NCBI GenBank assembly: GCA_910585795.1
Contig: CAJUFV010000073.1
Location: 1-38,798, forward strand
From: an uncultured Clostridia bacterium
Lineage (GTDB): Bacteria; Bacillota; Clostridia; UBA1381
Length of the DNA stretch: 38,798 nucleotides
Direction of reading: 5' to 3'
A program made the translations under genes and the position numbers. The first letter of the stretch is position 1, and each line of letters opens with the position of its first letter. Positions 32,243 through 38,798 of this stretch are shown piece after piece. Under the pieces are notes generated by a model. The model was not told the DNA's origin, made no database searches, and worked only from the letters and a program-made list of their open reading frames with translations.

Positions 32243-33376
32243 ATGAAATACGGTCTTGTGCTTGCGGGCGGCGGAGTAAGAGGCGCATATCAGGTCGGAG
32301 TATGGAAAGCATTGAGAGAATTGAATATTAATATATGCGCTGTAGCAGGAGCGTCAATTGGTTCAGTGAACGGTGCCCTTTTTGTTCAGGGAGATATAGA
32401 TATGGCAGAAAAACTGTGGAAGGATATTTCAATGGAAGATATTGTATCTCTTCCTGAAAAAATAAATAACAAGGACAACCTCTTTCATATACGGAATATC
32501 GCTAAGCTTATAAAAGAGGCGTACAGGAATGAAGGACTTGAGATGGCTCCTCTTGAGGAACTGTTAAATTCCGTAGTTGATGAAAGCAAAATAATGCTTT
32601 CGCCGATTGATTTTGGTATAGCGGCTTTTTCTGTGGCAAACAGAAGCGAAGTATATAAATTCAAGGCAGACATACCGAAAGGGAAAATGGTTGAGTATAT
32701 AATGGCAAGCGCTTGTATGCCTGGGTTTAAACCCAGAGAAATAGGACAGGACAAGCTCCTTGATGGAGGAGTGTCAAATAATATGCCGGTTAATATGCTT
32801 TTGGATAAAGGTATAAGGAATATTATAACGGTTGATGTAAAAGGAATAGGAGTATATAGGAGCTTTAATACAGCAGGGAGAAATATTATTGATATAACCT
32901 GCGGATGTCCGAAGACTGGAATTATGGATTTTGATAATGATGGTATAACAAAGAGCATACAAGAGGGATATCTTGATTGTATGAGAACATTCGGGCGTTA
33001 TGAGGGGGATATATACTATATTGACTCATCAGATTACAGAACGTCACGTATGGTATACAGCAGGGAGCTTATTGCGGGGCTGGAGCATGCCGCGCGGGTT
33101 TTTGACGTGGATACGCTTAGAGCATATACTGTTCGGGAGCTTATTTCCGAAACAATGTCCGCGTACTATGCATGCGCGGAAAAGTACAATGGAATAAGTG
33201 AAGAAAACATTATGGGAAAAATCAGAGGTCTTGATGATAACGCGTTTACAGTATGGTTAGTTAAGACTCTGGAAAGTGGAAAAAATGATTTTCTGCTGGA
33301 AAAGCTGTCTGTTATGGGGAAAAATTATGACGCCGCCTCAGCTCTAATATATTTTAAGCAGGAAAAATTAAATTGA
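32243..33376 (+). CDS. Patatin-like phospholipase
   Basis: This is a 377-residue protein of the patatin/RssA-like lipase group. The oxyanion-hole motif LAGGGVRGAYQVG (residues 7-19), nucleophile elbow GASIG with Ser38, and catalytic dyad Asp174 in DGGVSNNMP are all intact. The last 150 residues do not match a domain I recognise and are mostly helical (HAARVFDVDTLRAYTVRELI). The ATG at 32243 has GGAG (32231-32234) 8 bases before it and starts the patatin core directly. An upstream in-frame ATG (32204) or TTG (32192) with AGGAGG at 32183-32188 would add 13-17 charged residues, so two starts are possible. No signal peptide is seen, so it probably acts on the inner membrane surface or in the cytoplasm. 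Confidence 0.9.
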   Translation: MKYGLVLAGGGVRGAYQVGVWKALRELNINICAVAGASIGSVNGALFVQGDIDMAEKLWKDISMEDIVSLPEKINNKDNLFHIRNIAKLIKEAYRNEGLEMAPLEELLNSVVDESKIMLSPIDFGIAAFSVANRSEVYKFKADIPKGKMVEYIMASACMPGFKPREIGQDKLLDGGVSNNMPVNMLLDKGIRNIITVDVKGIGVYRSFNTAGRNIIDITCGCPKTGIMDFDNDGITKSIQEGYLDCMRTFGRYEGDIYYIDSSDYRTSRMVYSRELIAGLEHAARVFDVDTLRAYTVRELISETMSAYYACAEKYNGISEENIMGKIRGLDDNAFTVWLVKTLESGKNDFLLEKLSVMGKNYDAASALIYFKQEKLN

Positions 33377-33379
33377 GTA

Positions 33380-33408
33380 TTGTATTCAGGCGAAAAAAAT
33401 TATATAAT
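33380..33408 (+). promoter_or_regulatory. Promoter for the HlyD-like gene and division operon
   Basis: TTGTAT (33380-33385), 17-base spacer, TATAAT (33403-33408), 45 bases before the HlyD-like start. It would drive HlyD-yggS-sepF and, past a hairpin, ylmH-divIVA. Confidence 0.6.
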
Positions 33409-33452
33409 GTATATTAAGGATATATTTTTTAGAATTAAGGGGAAAATAGCAG

Positions 33453-34637
33453 ATGAAGAAATTCTTTGCCATTGTTCTGGGTATTGCAATTATAGCAATG
33501 GTTGGCTATGGAGTCAATTATGCTTTGACTCCGTTATATACTCAGCGGCTTCAATATGTAACACAGGAGGATTCTATTAATACAAACGGTTTTATTATAC
33601 GTGACGAGTGGGTAATGTATTCCAGAAGTTCAGGAACTGTTTATCATTCTGTGTCAGAGGGGGAACGCGTTGCGAAGGACAGCCGCATAGGTTTGTTATT
33701 TTACGGAGATGTGGCGGAAGACAGCATAAAGGAGCTTGCCGTTGTGGACAATAAAATAAAAAAAGCATCGGCGGAGACGGGTGATTATTCTGTAGAATCA
33801 ATGGATTCTACGACTATAGAAAATAATATTTATAGACGTGAGAACCGTATCATAGATGCAGCGGCGGAAAATGATATAATTTCCATAAATCAGTATAAAA
33901 ATGATATAAACAGTCTCAGAAAAAGTAATGAGCTTGCTTCCGGAGACAGTTTGGCTGAATTTGAAAATCAGAAAAACCAGATTTTGGGAAGTGTTGGAGT
34001 CGCTAATGAGGATATTACGGCTCAGATAGCGGGCGTGTTTACTAAATACGTAGACGGATATGAAACATTGCTTGTTCCAGATGATATAGGAAATTATGAT
34101 ATTGCTTATTTTGAGTCGCTGTCGCAGTCTCCTCAGACTGAGAAAATAGGCACAAGAGTTGAAGCAGGCGGAGCAGCTTTTAAAATTGTGAATAATCATG
34201 TATGGTATGTGATGATGAGTATACCTTCGGATACAATGAAAAAGCATGAGACTGGAGATAGTGTCAAGCTGCGCTTTAATAATATGGCAAATGCTGTTGT
34301 GAAAGGCGCAATAAGCGCGGTTAGTGAAGAAAGCGATGGCAGGATGCTTGTAACGGTTAAGTGTCCGCAATATCTTGAAAGCGCGCTTTCATACAGATTT
34401 GTTGATGTTGATTTAATATTTGACAGCCATGATGGATATAAGGTTCCGTCACACGCAATCCGTACTGATGATGACGGTAAACAGAAGGTAATCGGCATAA
34501 ACAGTAATAGGGAATATGAATGTTATTGTGATGTACTGTTTGCAGATGCGGACGGGGCCTATGTGATTATAGATTCTGCTGAGGGAGCGGAGAATAAACT
34601 GTCTCAGATGGATAGAATAGTTGTTGGTGAAAGGTGA
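33453..34637 (+). CDS. HlyD-like membrane adaptor next to the ylm division genes
   Basis: This is a 394-residue protein with an N-terminal membrane anchor (about residues 4-25), then a biotinyl-lipoyl-like half (FIIRDEWVMYSRSSGTVYHSVSEGERVAKDSRIGLL, about 48-85), a long helical hairpin (about 90-200), and a beta-barrel second half (AGGAAFKIVNNHVWYVMMSIP). This is the HlyD/membrane fusion protein plan, though no transporter is near. I recall similar proteins upstream of yggS-sepF in Clostridia. A periplasm-like efflux adaptor is unlikely in a Gram-positive; it may act as a cell-surface scaffold at division sites, which is inference. yggS starts 11 bases after its stop. Confidence 0.75.
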   Translation: MKKFFAIVLGIAIIAMVGYGVNYALTPLYTQRLQYVTQEDSINTNGFIIRDEWVMYSRSSGTVYHSVSEGERVAKDSRIGLLFYGDVAEDSIKELAVVDNKIKKASAETGDYSVESMDSTTIENNIYRRENRIIDAAAENDIISINQYKNDINSLRKSNELASGDSLAEFENQKNQILGSVGVANEDITAQIAGVFTKYVDGYETLLVPDDIGNYDIAYFESLSQSPQTEKIGTRVEAGGAAFKIVNNHVWYVMMSIPSDTMKKHETGDSVKLRFNNMANAVVKGAISAVSEESDGRMLVTVKCPQYLESALSYRFVDVDLIFDSHDGYKVPSHAIRTDDDGKQKVIGINSNREYECYCDVLFADADGAYVIIDSAEGAENKLSQMDRIVVGER

Positions 34638-34648
34638 GTGGAGAGCTT

Positions 34649-35368
34649 ATGGGTATAAAGGAAAAGCTGGAGGAGGTCGAGAGGCGAATAACAGCGGCCG
34701 CGGAAAAAAGCGGCAGGCAGCGGGAAGATATTACTCTTGTGGCAGTTACAAAGACACATCCTGCCGATATGATGAATGAGGCCATCGCATTTGGAATTAC
34801 TGATATAGGTGAAAACAAGCCGCAGGAGGTACGTGATAAGTTTGAGCAAGTTCTTCCGGTTAAATGGCATCTTATTGGTCATCTTCAGACAAATAAGGTG
34901 AAGTATATTATAGATAAGGTGTGTCTTATCCATTCGGTAGACTCGATAAAGCTCATGGATGAGATTGAGAGACAGGCTGATAAGCATGATTTAGAGATGG
35001 ATATTCTTATACAGGTGAATATTTCAGGAGAGGAAACAAAATCAGGTGTAAGCCGTGATGAGGTTGAAGAGCTTTTGCTGTATGCCGCAAAATTGAAGCG
35101 TGTAAAGATTAAAGGGCTTATGACTATCGCACCAAAAACCGACAATTCTGTTACAAATATATTACATTTTGATAACATACGACAACTTTTTATTGACATA
35201 AAGCAAAAAACATACGATAATGTTAATATGGAATATCTGTCTATGGGTATGAGCGGGGATTATGAAACTGCAATTGAGTGCGGAGCCAATATAGTCCGTG
35301 TCGGCAGTGCTATTTTCGGCGAAAGAAACTATTCTCAAAGAGAACACAGAAAGGGAACAGAAATATGA
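34649..35368 (+). CDS. yggS: YggS/YlmE pyridoxal phosphate homeostasis protein
   Basis: This single-domain PLP-binding TIM-barrel protein buffers pyridoxal phosphate and has no proven catalysis. It has 239 residues. The PLP lysine is Lys35 in LVAVTKTHP; GENKPQEVRDKFE, HLIGHLQTNK, and the C-terminal phosphate-binding SMGMSGDYETAIECGANIVRVG are complete. ATG at 34649 follows GGAG (34640-34643); the GTG at 34634 overlaps the stop of the HlyD-like gene and has no spaced site. The gene overlaps sepF by 4 bases (ATGA), the same ylmE-ylmF order as in Bacillus. Confidence 0.95.
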   Translation: MGIKEKLEEVERRITAAAEKSGRQREDITLVAVTKTHPADMMNEAIAFGITDIGENKPQEVRDKFEQVLPVKWHLIGHLQTNKVKYIIDKVCLIHSVDSIKLMDEIERQADKHDLEMDILIQVNISGEETKSGVSRDEVEELLLYAAKLKRVKIKGLMTIAPKTDNSVTNILHFDNIRQLFIDIKQKTYDNVNMEYLSMGMSGDYETAIECGANIVRVGSAIFGERNYSQREHRKGTEI

Positions 35369-35817
35369 GTTTTATCGATTCAGTAAAAAACTTCATAGGT
35401 ATTGATACAGGTGATGATTACTATGATGACGAGTATTATGATGAGGAGGATGAAATTGAAGAGGTGCCGTCATCAAGAGGGACGTCTTCATTGTCAAGGA
35501 GAAATTCGTCAAAGGTTGTCCCCATAAATCCCGGCGCATCATCAAGAATAAGAATTATGAAACCGTCACAGTTTGATGATTCTACAGGAATTGCTGATGA
35601 AATCAAGGGCGGAAGACTTGTAATTTTTGATGTGGGCAATCTTGATACAACTGACGCGAGACGCGTAGTTGATTTTGTTTCCGGTGCCGCATACGGTGTC
35701 AGCGGAAATGTGAGACGTGTGTCAGGCGGAATATTTGTTGCCGCTCCGAGACATATTGATATAACGGGTGACAATCTTAAGGAACATACGAGAAATACAT
35801 TTGATTGGAATGTATAA
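35365..35817 (+). CDS. sepF: Cell division protein SepF
   Basis: SepF anchors FtsZ to the membrane and bends Z-ring filaments; it replaces FtsA-type anchoring in many Gram-positives. It has 150 residues: an N-terminal amphipathic membrane helix (SFIDSVKNFIGI), an acidic stretch rich in Asp, Glu and Tyr (about residues 17-36), a Ser/Arg linker, and a C-terminal domain (about 65-150) with IRIMKPSQFDDS, RLVIFDVGNLDT, ARRVVDFVSGAAYGVSG and FVAAPRHIDI. ATG at 35365 sits over the yggS stop and is preceded by AAGGGA. A perfect terminator-like hairpin follows the stop. Confidence 0.95.
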   Translation: MSFIDSVKNFIGIDTGDDYYDDEYYDEEDEIEEVPSSRGTSSLSRRNSSKVVPINPGASSRIRIMKPSQFDDSTGIADEIKGGRLVIFDVGNLDTTDARRVVDFVSGAAYGVSGNVRRVSGGIFVAAPRHIDITGDNLKEHTRNTFDWNV

Positions 35818-35828
35818 TTTAACATTGC

Positions 35829-35855
35829 GGGTGGTAAAGCATTTACCACCCTTTT
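35829..35855 (+). terminator. Terminator-like hairpin between sepF and ylmH
   Basis: GGGTGGTAAA (35829-35838) pairs perfectly with TTTACCACCC (35842-35851) around a GCA loop, followed by only four T's. It ends 15 bases before the ylmH start. The short T-run suggests partial termination, so downstream genes would be lower. Confidence 0.7.
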
Positions 35856-35870
35856 GTGTATGAGGTGATT

Positions 35871-36623
35871 ATGGATACTGGCAGAAAACTACTTCTGGCA
35901 AAAATAAAGGATTTGTTTCTTATGTGTGATAAGCATTGTGAGGCAAAATTTTCTACGTTTCTTGACGGAGGCGAACAGGCTGTTATAGAGGATGAGTTGA
36001 ATATTCCGTATGGTTATAACACAATGCGGTTCGGAGGATATGACGGAGCTGAACGTAATATATTCGGAGTGTTTCCGGAATGGCAGGAGGCAAGGAGTGA
36101 GGATTTCCCGTTAACTGCGATTCGTTTTGACGTACCAAAGTTTCGAGCGTTGACTCACCGTGACTATCTTGGGACTCTTATGTCATTGGGCATTGACAGA
36201 AACAAAACAGGTGATATACTTATTGATGAGAATGGCGCGTATGTTTTTGTGATGAGTGATATTGCGGATTATGTTGTCCGAAATGTGGCGAAAATAGCAA
36301 CTATTGGCGTTAAGGGGCATATAGTTGATATGAGCGATTTTATACCGCCGTCTCCAAAAATGGAGGAGAAAACATGTGTATGCGCATCTCTGCGTCTTGA
36401 CGCGGTTCTTGCGGCCGCTCTTAATATTTCACGCTCCGCGTCGGAAAAGCTGATAGCGGCTGGAAGTGTTAAGGTAAATCACCGCGAAACGACAGACCGT
36501 TCCGGAATGCTTGATGAAGGAATGCTTGTCTCGGTGAGGAATTACGGACGGTTTATTTTAAAGGATATGGGTAATAATACCAAAAAGGGCAGATTGCATA
36601 TAACGGTATCGAAATTTGTTTAG
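35871..36623 (+). CDS. ylmH: S4-domain RNA-binding protein YlmH
   Basis: This is a 250-residue YlmH-type protein: an N-terminal globular region (about 1-90, with FLDGGEQAVIEDEL and FGGYDGAERNIFGVFP), a middle domain with the family motif LTHRDYLGTLMSLGIDRNKTGDILI, and a C-terminal S4 domain (about 170-235) with SLRLDAVLAAALNISRSASEKLIAAGSVKVNH. In Bacillus YlmH binds peptidyl-tRNA-bearing 50S subunits in a ribosome-rescue pathway that overlaps RqcP. ATG at 35871 follows TGAGGTGAT; the GTG at 35856 lies inside the terminator tail. divIVA follows after 12 bases. Confidence 0.93.
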   Translation: MDTGRKLLLAKIKDLFLMCDKHCEAKFSTFLDGGEQAVIEDELNIPYGYNTMRFGGYDGAERNIFGVFPEWQEARSEDFPLTAIRFDVPKFRALTHRDYLGTLMSLGIDRNKTGDILIDENGAYVFVMSDIADYVVRNVAKIATIGVKGHIVDMSDFIPPSPKMEEKTCVCASLRLDAVLAAALNISRSASEKLIAAGSVKVNHRETTDRSGMLDEGMLVSVRNYGRFILKDMGNNTKKGRLHITVSKFV

Positions 36624-36635
36624 GAGGGGAGCAAT

Positions 36636-37076
36636 TTGTTAAGGCCGATTGATATTCAGAATAAGGAATTTGAAAAGAAAATTAAGGGCTACAGCTGTGA
36701 TGAGGTTGATGATTTTCTAGATGTGGTAATACAGGACTACGAGCTTTTATTTAAGGAAAATCAGACCTTAAAGGATAAGCTGGGACTTTTAACTGAGACG
36801 GTTGAAAGATACAGACAGATGGAGAGTACCATGCAGAAGTCTATAGATATGGCTAGACAGGCGGCTGAGGACGCGAAACGCAATGCGGAAACGGAGGCGA
36901 ATGCTATAATAAGCAAGGCGAAGCTAGACGCCTCATATTTGGCGCGTCATATTGATGAGGAGCATACAAAGCGTCATAATCAGATGCTTGCGCTGCAGAA
37001 TGAAATTGAACAGTATAAATTGCGGATGAAAACGCAGTGCGCAAATATGATTAGTATGATTGATAATATGGAATAA
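36636..37076 (+). CDS. divIVA: Cell division initiation protein DivIVA
   Basis: DivIVA binds curved membranes at poles and septa and positions Min proteins in Gram-positives. It has 146 residues: the N-terminal lipid-binding domain LRPIDIQNKEFEKKIKGY (residues 2-19) with the usual DEVDDFLDVVIQDYE, then a long coiled coil to the C-terminus. It starts with TTG at 36636, six bases after AGGAGGGG (36622-36629). Its presence beside SepF and with MinCD in the same window suggests DivIVA is the topology factor. A strong terminator overlaps its stop codon. Confidence 0.95.
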   Translation: MLRPIDIQNKEFEKKIKGYSCDEVDDFLDVVIQDYELLFKENQTLKDKLGLLTETVERYRQMESTMQKSIDMARQAAEDAKRNAETEANAIISKAKLDASYLARHIDEEHTKRHNQMLALQNEIEQYKLRMKTQCANMISMIDNME

Positions 37077-37112
37077 CAGAAAAACGGCTGTTTATACAGC
37101 TGTTTTTCTGTT
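37075..37112 (+). terminator. Strong terminator after divIVA
   Basis: A 17-pair stem joins 37075-37091 and 37096-37112 with one G-U pair and a TTAT loop. The arms hold A5 and T5 tracts, so it is likely bidirectional. It begins within the divIVA stop codon. Confidence 0.9.
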
Positions 37113-37129
37113 ATATACCATTATTTATC

Positions 37130-37665
37130 AGCTTCCAGTCGTTTAAAAAGCTTTTTTGAGTAGAGACAAATCAGTAAAAAGCCGCAGCGGATGCTCCTAT
37201 TAGAATAATCAATATACTATTTTTAAAAATATTAAACAATGTGCCATAAATAGTCTAGCCAGTCGGCTGTTCGCACATAGTAATAAAAATTAATATTGCC
37301 ATAATTTTTCCGATTAATTGTGGAGTAGTTTGCTTCCACTTTATTTATAATACAAATAAAGTGGAAGCCGCAATTGTTAAAAAGCTTATCAGAGTAATAA
37401 TTCCGCATGATATATTAAGGAATAATGCTATTCTTATAATTGTGACAGAAACAGAACAGACTGTAAGGAATAAATATGAATAATTTTTTATTAATGAGAG
37501 GCGCAAAAAAAACAACTGTATAAACCAATCAGAGAGATAGCCTCCAGTGATAAAGTATCGTACATATGTAATATTAGCGTAATTGAAATGGTGTTCCAAC
37601 AACCATAACAGAGCTTAAAACTAAATTAAAAGCAGTCACAATAAATATTACAGAAAATAGGATAG
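37130..37665 (-). pseudogene. Decayed MFS transporter
   Basis: Reading the - strand from about 37665 down to 37130, broken frames show membrane-protein text of the MFS drug-efflux kind. One stretch reads FSVIFIVTAFNLVLSS then VMVVGTPFQLR before a stop. Further on, TPQLIGKIMAILI and FITMCEQPTG then TAG (37255-37257), IYGTLFNIF and ILIILIGASAAAF match the TPxxLIGKVMA-QPxGQALYG pattern of MFS_3 exporters. There are several stops and frameshifts, so it is not expressed. The rest of the region to 38,021 on either strand has no gene I can support. A perfect 15-bp hairpin is inside it. Confidence 0.7.
37332..37368 (+). repeat. Perfect 15-bp inverted repeat inside the MFS remnant
   Basis: GCTTCCACTTTATTT (37332-37346) and its exact inverse complement (37354-37368) flank the 7-base loop ATAATAC. 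It lies where the MFS frame has an in-frame stop just before TPQLIGK. No T-run follows on either side, so a terminator is unlikely. Confidence 0.85.
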
Positions 37666-37694
37666 GTGTTGCTGTTTTGATAAAACAGCAACAC
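37666..37694 (+). repeat. Perfect 13-bp inverted repeat upstream of the MFS remnant
   Basis: GTGTTGCTGTTTT (37666-37678) and AAAACAGCAACAC (37682-37694) with GAT loop. It is not followed by a T-run on the + strand; on the - strand the tail is also not T-rich. Confidence 0.8.
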
Positions 37695-37815
37695 TTTGCA
37701 AGGTTATTTTTTGCGTTGTAAAAAGGCCGGACTGTTCTTCATGTGGTATATTAATGAACAGCTTCATAATTGCAGACAAACAAAACATATAATACAAAAA
37801 TAAGAGTAAATAAAT

Positions 37816-37838
37816 TCCGGCAGCGCCGGATATTTTTT
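37816..37838 (+). terminator. Small GC-rich hairpin with T-run
   Basis: TCCGGC (37816-37821) and GCCGGA (37825-37830) with an AGC loop, then TATTTTTT. It has the shape of a terminator on the + strand, but no gene precedes it, so it may be a relic. Confidence 0.4.
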
Positions 37839-37962
37839 CTTGTCATAGTATACCTCTATACAAACCAAAGCGCTGCATGAGTTATAACATTAAACATAAC
37901 GATTGTTAATATCTATATATAAAATTAGATTGGAACTTTTAATAAATATTTCAGGATGAAAT

Positions 37963-38001
37963 AAAAAAACAGTCACAGTCCGAAGCGTGTGCTGTTTTTT
38001 T
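37963..38001 (-). terminator. Terminator of the SSB-like gene
   Basis: On the - strand AAAAAAACAG pairs with CTGTTTTTTT (outer arms 37963-37972 and 37992-38001), with an inner CACA/TGTG stem. It lies 20 bases after the SSB-like stop and ends in a long T-run. It can work in both directions. Confidence 0.75.
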
Positions 38002-38021
38002 GTATGAGCATCTGATTGAGG

Positions 38022-38669
38022 CTATTCCTCAGTTTCAGCGGTATTATCGTCAGTTACAAGCTCCATACGATTGATTGAAACCTCGTATGCAGTTTTTGTG
38101 ACCGATTCTTCTTCGCTTATGCGTTTTTGATAGGTTCGTGACTGAATACGTCCCCATATTTTGACATTATCGCCGATTTCGAGATTTTTTGCAAAACGCG
38201 CATTACGTCCCCATGCGATAATGGGTATGTAATCGGATTTGTTATAGCTGCGATTTACTGCGAGTAAAAGATCGGTAATTTCACGTCCAAACGGGGTTGT
38301 GCGGTAGACTGGCTTTTTGCATATAAAGCCGTTAAGATAAAGCGTATTTGGGTTTTTATTTTCTATTCCGTCATAAGGAAGAATGTCCTTTGCAAAAACT
38401 GTAAGAACAAGACGGTTATCGCCGTTTTCATAGCTGTTATAGGAACGGAACTGACCCGTAACCTCGACGCTGTCCCCAATCTTAAAATTTCCGTCCATTA
38501 TCAGTCTTTCCGACACCATTATCCGCACATTATCGTCCGTGCCGCTCAGACGCGGAACCTTTATTGTGCAGGTGTAGAATTTTTCAGCGTAAATTTCGTG
38601 ATTAAATAGAAATTCGTCTTCAATAGTACCTATTATAGATGCCTGATTATTTGATAGATTGTTATCCAT
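38022..38669 (-). CDS. SSB-like protein with two OB folds
   Basis: This is a 215-residue - strand protein resembling single-stranded DNA-binding protein. Residues about 10-95 form one OB fold (ASIIGTIEDEFLF, FYTCTIKVPRLSG, GDSVEVTGQFRSY); residues about 108-205 form a second (LYLNGFICKKPVYRTTPFGREITDLLLAV, YIPIIAWGRNARFAKNLEIGDNVKIWGRIQSR, which is typical SSB text). The C-terminus is TAETEE, acidic but without the DDDIPF tip of replicative SSB. It is therefore likely an accessory SSB-like or PriB-like protein; the replicative ssb should be elsewhere. The start (38669) is 9 bases after AGGAGG. Promoter and terminator frame it as a single gene. Confidence 0.8.
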   Translation of the reverse strand: MDNNLSNNQASIIGTIEDEFLFNHEIYAEKFYTCTIKVPRLSGTDDNVRIMVSERLIMDGNFKIGDSVEVTGQFRSYNSYENGDNRLVLTVFAKDILPYDGIENKNPNTLYLNGFICKKPVYRTTPFGREITDLLLAVNRSYNKSDYIPIIAWGRNARFAKNLEIGDNVKIWGRIQSRTYQKRISEEESVTKTAYEVSINRMELVTDDNTAETEE

Positions 38670-38758
38670 GTGTAGAAACCTCCTCTGTTGTATTTAGTTA
38701 TAAGTCATCATCAAGTTATATTTATTCCGATTAAACGGTTTTTATTCGTATTAATTCT

Positions 38759-38788
38759 ATTATACCAATAATTTATTTGGATATGCAA
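38759..38788 (-). promoter_or_regulatory. Promoter for the SSB-like gene
   Basis: On the - strand: TTGCAT (38788-38783), 18-base spacer, TATAAT (38764-38759), about 90 bases before the gene. Confidence 0.55.
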
Positions 38789-38798
38789 TAGTAATAAT

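Noticed and set aside
32721..32736. Perfect 16-base palindrome CTGGGTTTAAACCCAG in the patatin-like gene
   Set aside because: It codes for conserved-looking residues in frame and stands alone; no second copy was found, so it is likely chance.
33360..33580. 66-codon + strand frame overlapping the start of the HlyD-like gene
   Set aside because: It runs through the promoter and ribosome site of a well-supported gene in another frame.
37345..37602. 85-codon - strand frame as a real membrane protein
   Set aside because: Continuous MFS-like text goes on past its stop and in other frames, so it is a piece of a pseudogene; no ribosome site precedes its ATG.
1..38798. CRISPR arrays, tRNA or rRNA genes, insertion sequences, prophage genes
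   Set aside because: No repeated spacers, no cloverleaf sequences, no transposase or integrase frames were seen.

Overview
The window is a contiguous piece of a low-GC Firmicutes chromosome, most likely an anaerobic member of the Clostridia. The pointers are SepF, DivIVA, Noc, Mbl, YlmH and DegV together with MreBCD and MinCD, a DUF362 ferredoxin-type protein, an archaeal-type (ApgM) phosphoglycerate mutase, strong AGGAGG ribosome-binding sites and several TTG starts. I cannot name the genus. Almost everything is on the + strand; only an SSB-like gene at the right end, a decayed MFS transporter and a broken mini-gene at 10.1 kb are on the - strand.

Region 1 (about 1-10,040) is a cell-shape and division block: zapA, a U32 peptidase-family gene, maf, mreB, mreC, mreD, mrdA (PBP2), minC, then minD-mgsA behind their own promoter and a strong terminator. 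No minE or rodA is present. Region 2 (10,040-10,900) is a small regulatory island: an XRE-type repressor gene divergent from a 38-codon mini-gene with an in-frame stop, with a repeated element at both promoters. Region 3 (10,900-20,070) is a run of housekeeping genes: DUF362/ferredoxin, trmL, degV, apgM, an AI-2E permease, metG, a 31-codon Cys-rich small ORF, glmM and rsmG. Region 4 (20,070-21,450) holds a probable new sRNA with its own sigma-A-type promoter and terminator, the ParB-like noc gene, and a promoter with a 21-bp inverted repeat. Region 5 (21,450-28,075) has a Cof-type HAD phosphatase, a MATE transporter, a wrecked GH78 rhamnosidase, a YkpA-type ABC-F ATPase with one degenerate ATP site, a ThyX-like unknown and an amidohydrolase. 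Region 6 (28,070-33,380) has mbl, fabZ, a tRNA A37 methyltransferase, rsmI, a small unknown, a Cys-rich membrane mini-protein and a patatin-like lipase. Region 7 (33,380-37,110) is the ylm-type division operon: an HlyD-like adaptor, yggS, sepF, ylmH and divIVA. It ends in a long terminator, followed by about 0.9 kb of decayed MFS transporter containing two perfect hairpins, and then the two-OB-fold SSB-like gene.

As a whole, the window carries most of a Gram-positive morphogenesis toolkit: Z-ring factors (ZapA, SepF), elongasome (MreBCD, PBP2, Mbl), site selection (MinCD, DivIVA, Noc) and wall precursor supply (GlmM). MinCD without a neighbouring MinE, with DivIVA encoded nearby, suggests static polar positioning of the Bacillus kind rather than oscillation.

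The most interesting unexplained items are the C-rich sRNA at 20,152-20,321, the Cys-rich leader-like ORF before glmM, the promoter-embedded 21-bp inverted repeat at 21,287-21,333, the hairpin that may bring a distant Shine-Dalgarno to the DUF362 start, the ThyX-like protein lacking the ThyX signature, and a methylglyoxal synthase with Tyr where the catalytic His is expected. All calls come from reading the sequence; no database search was run.
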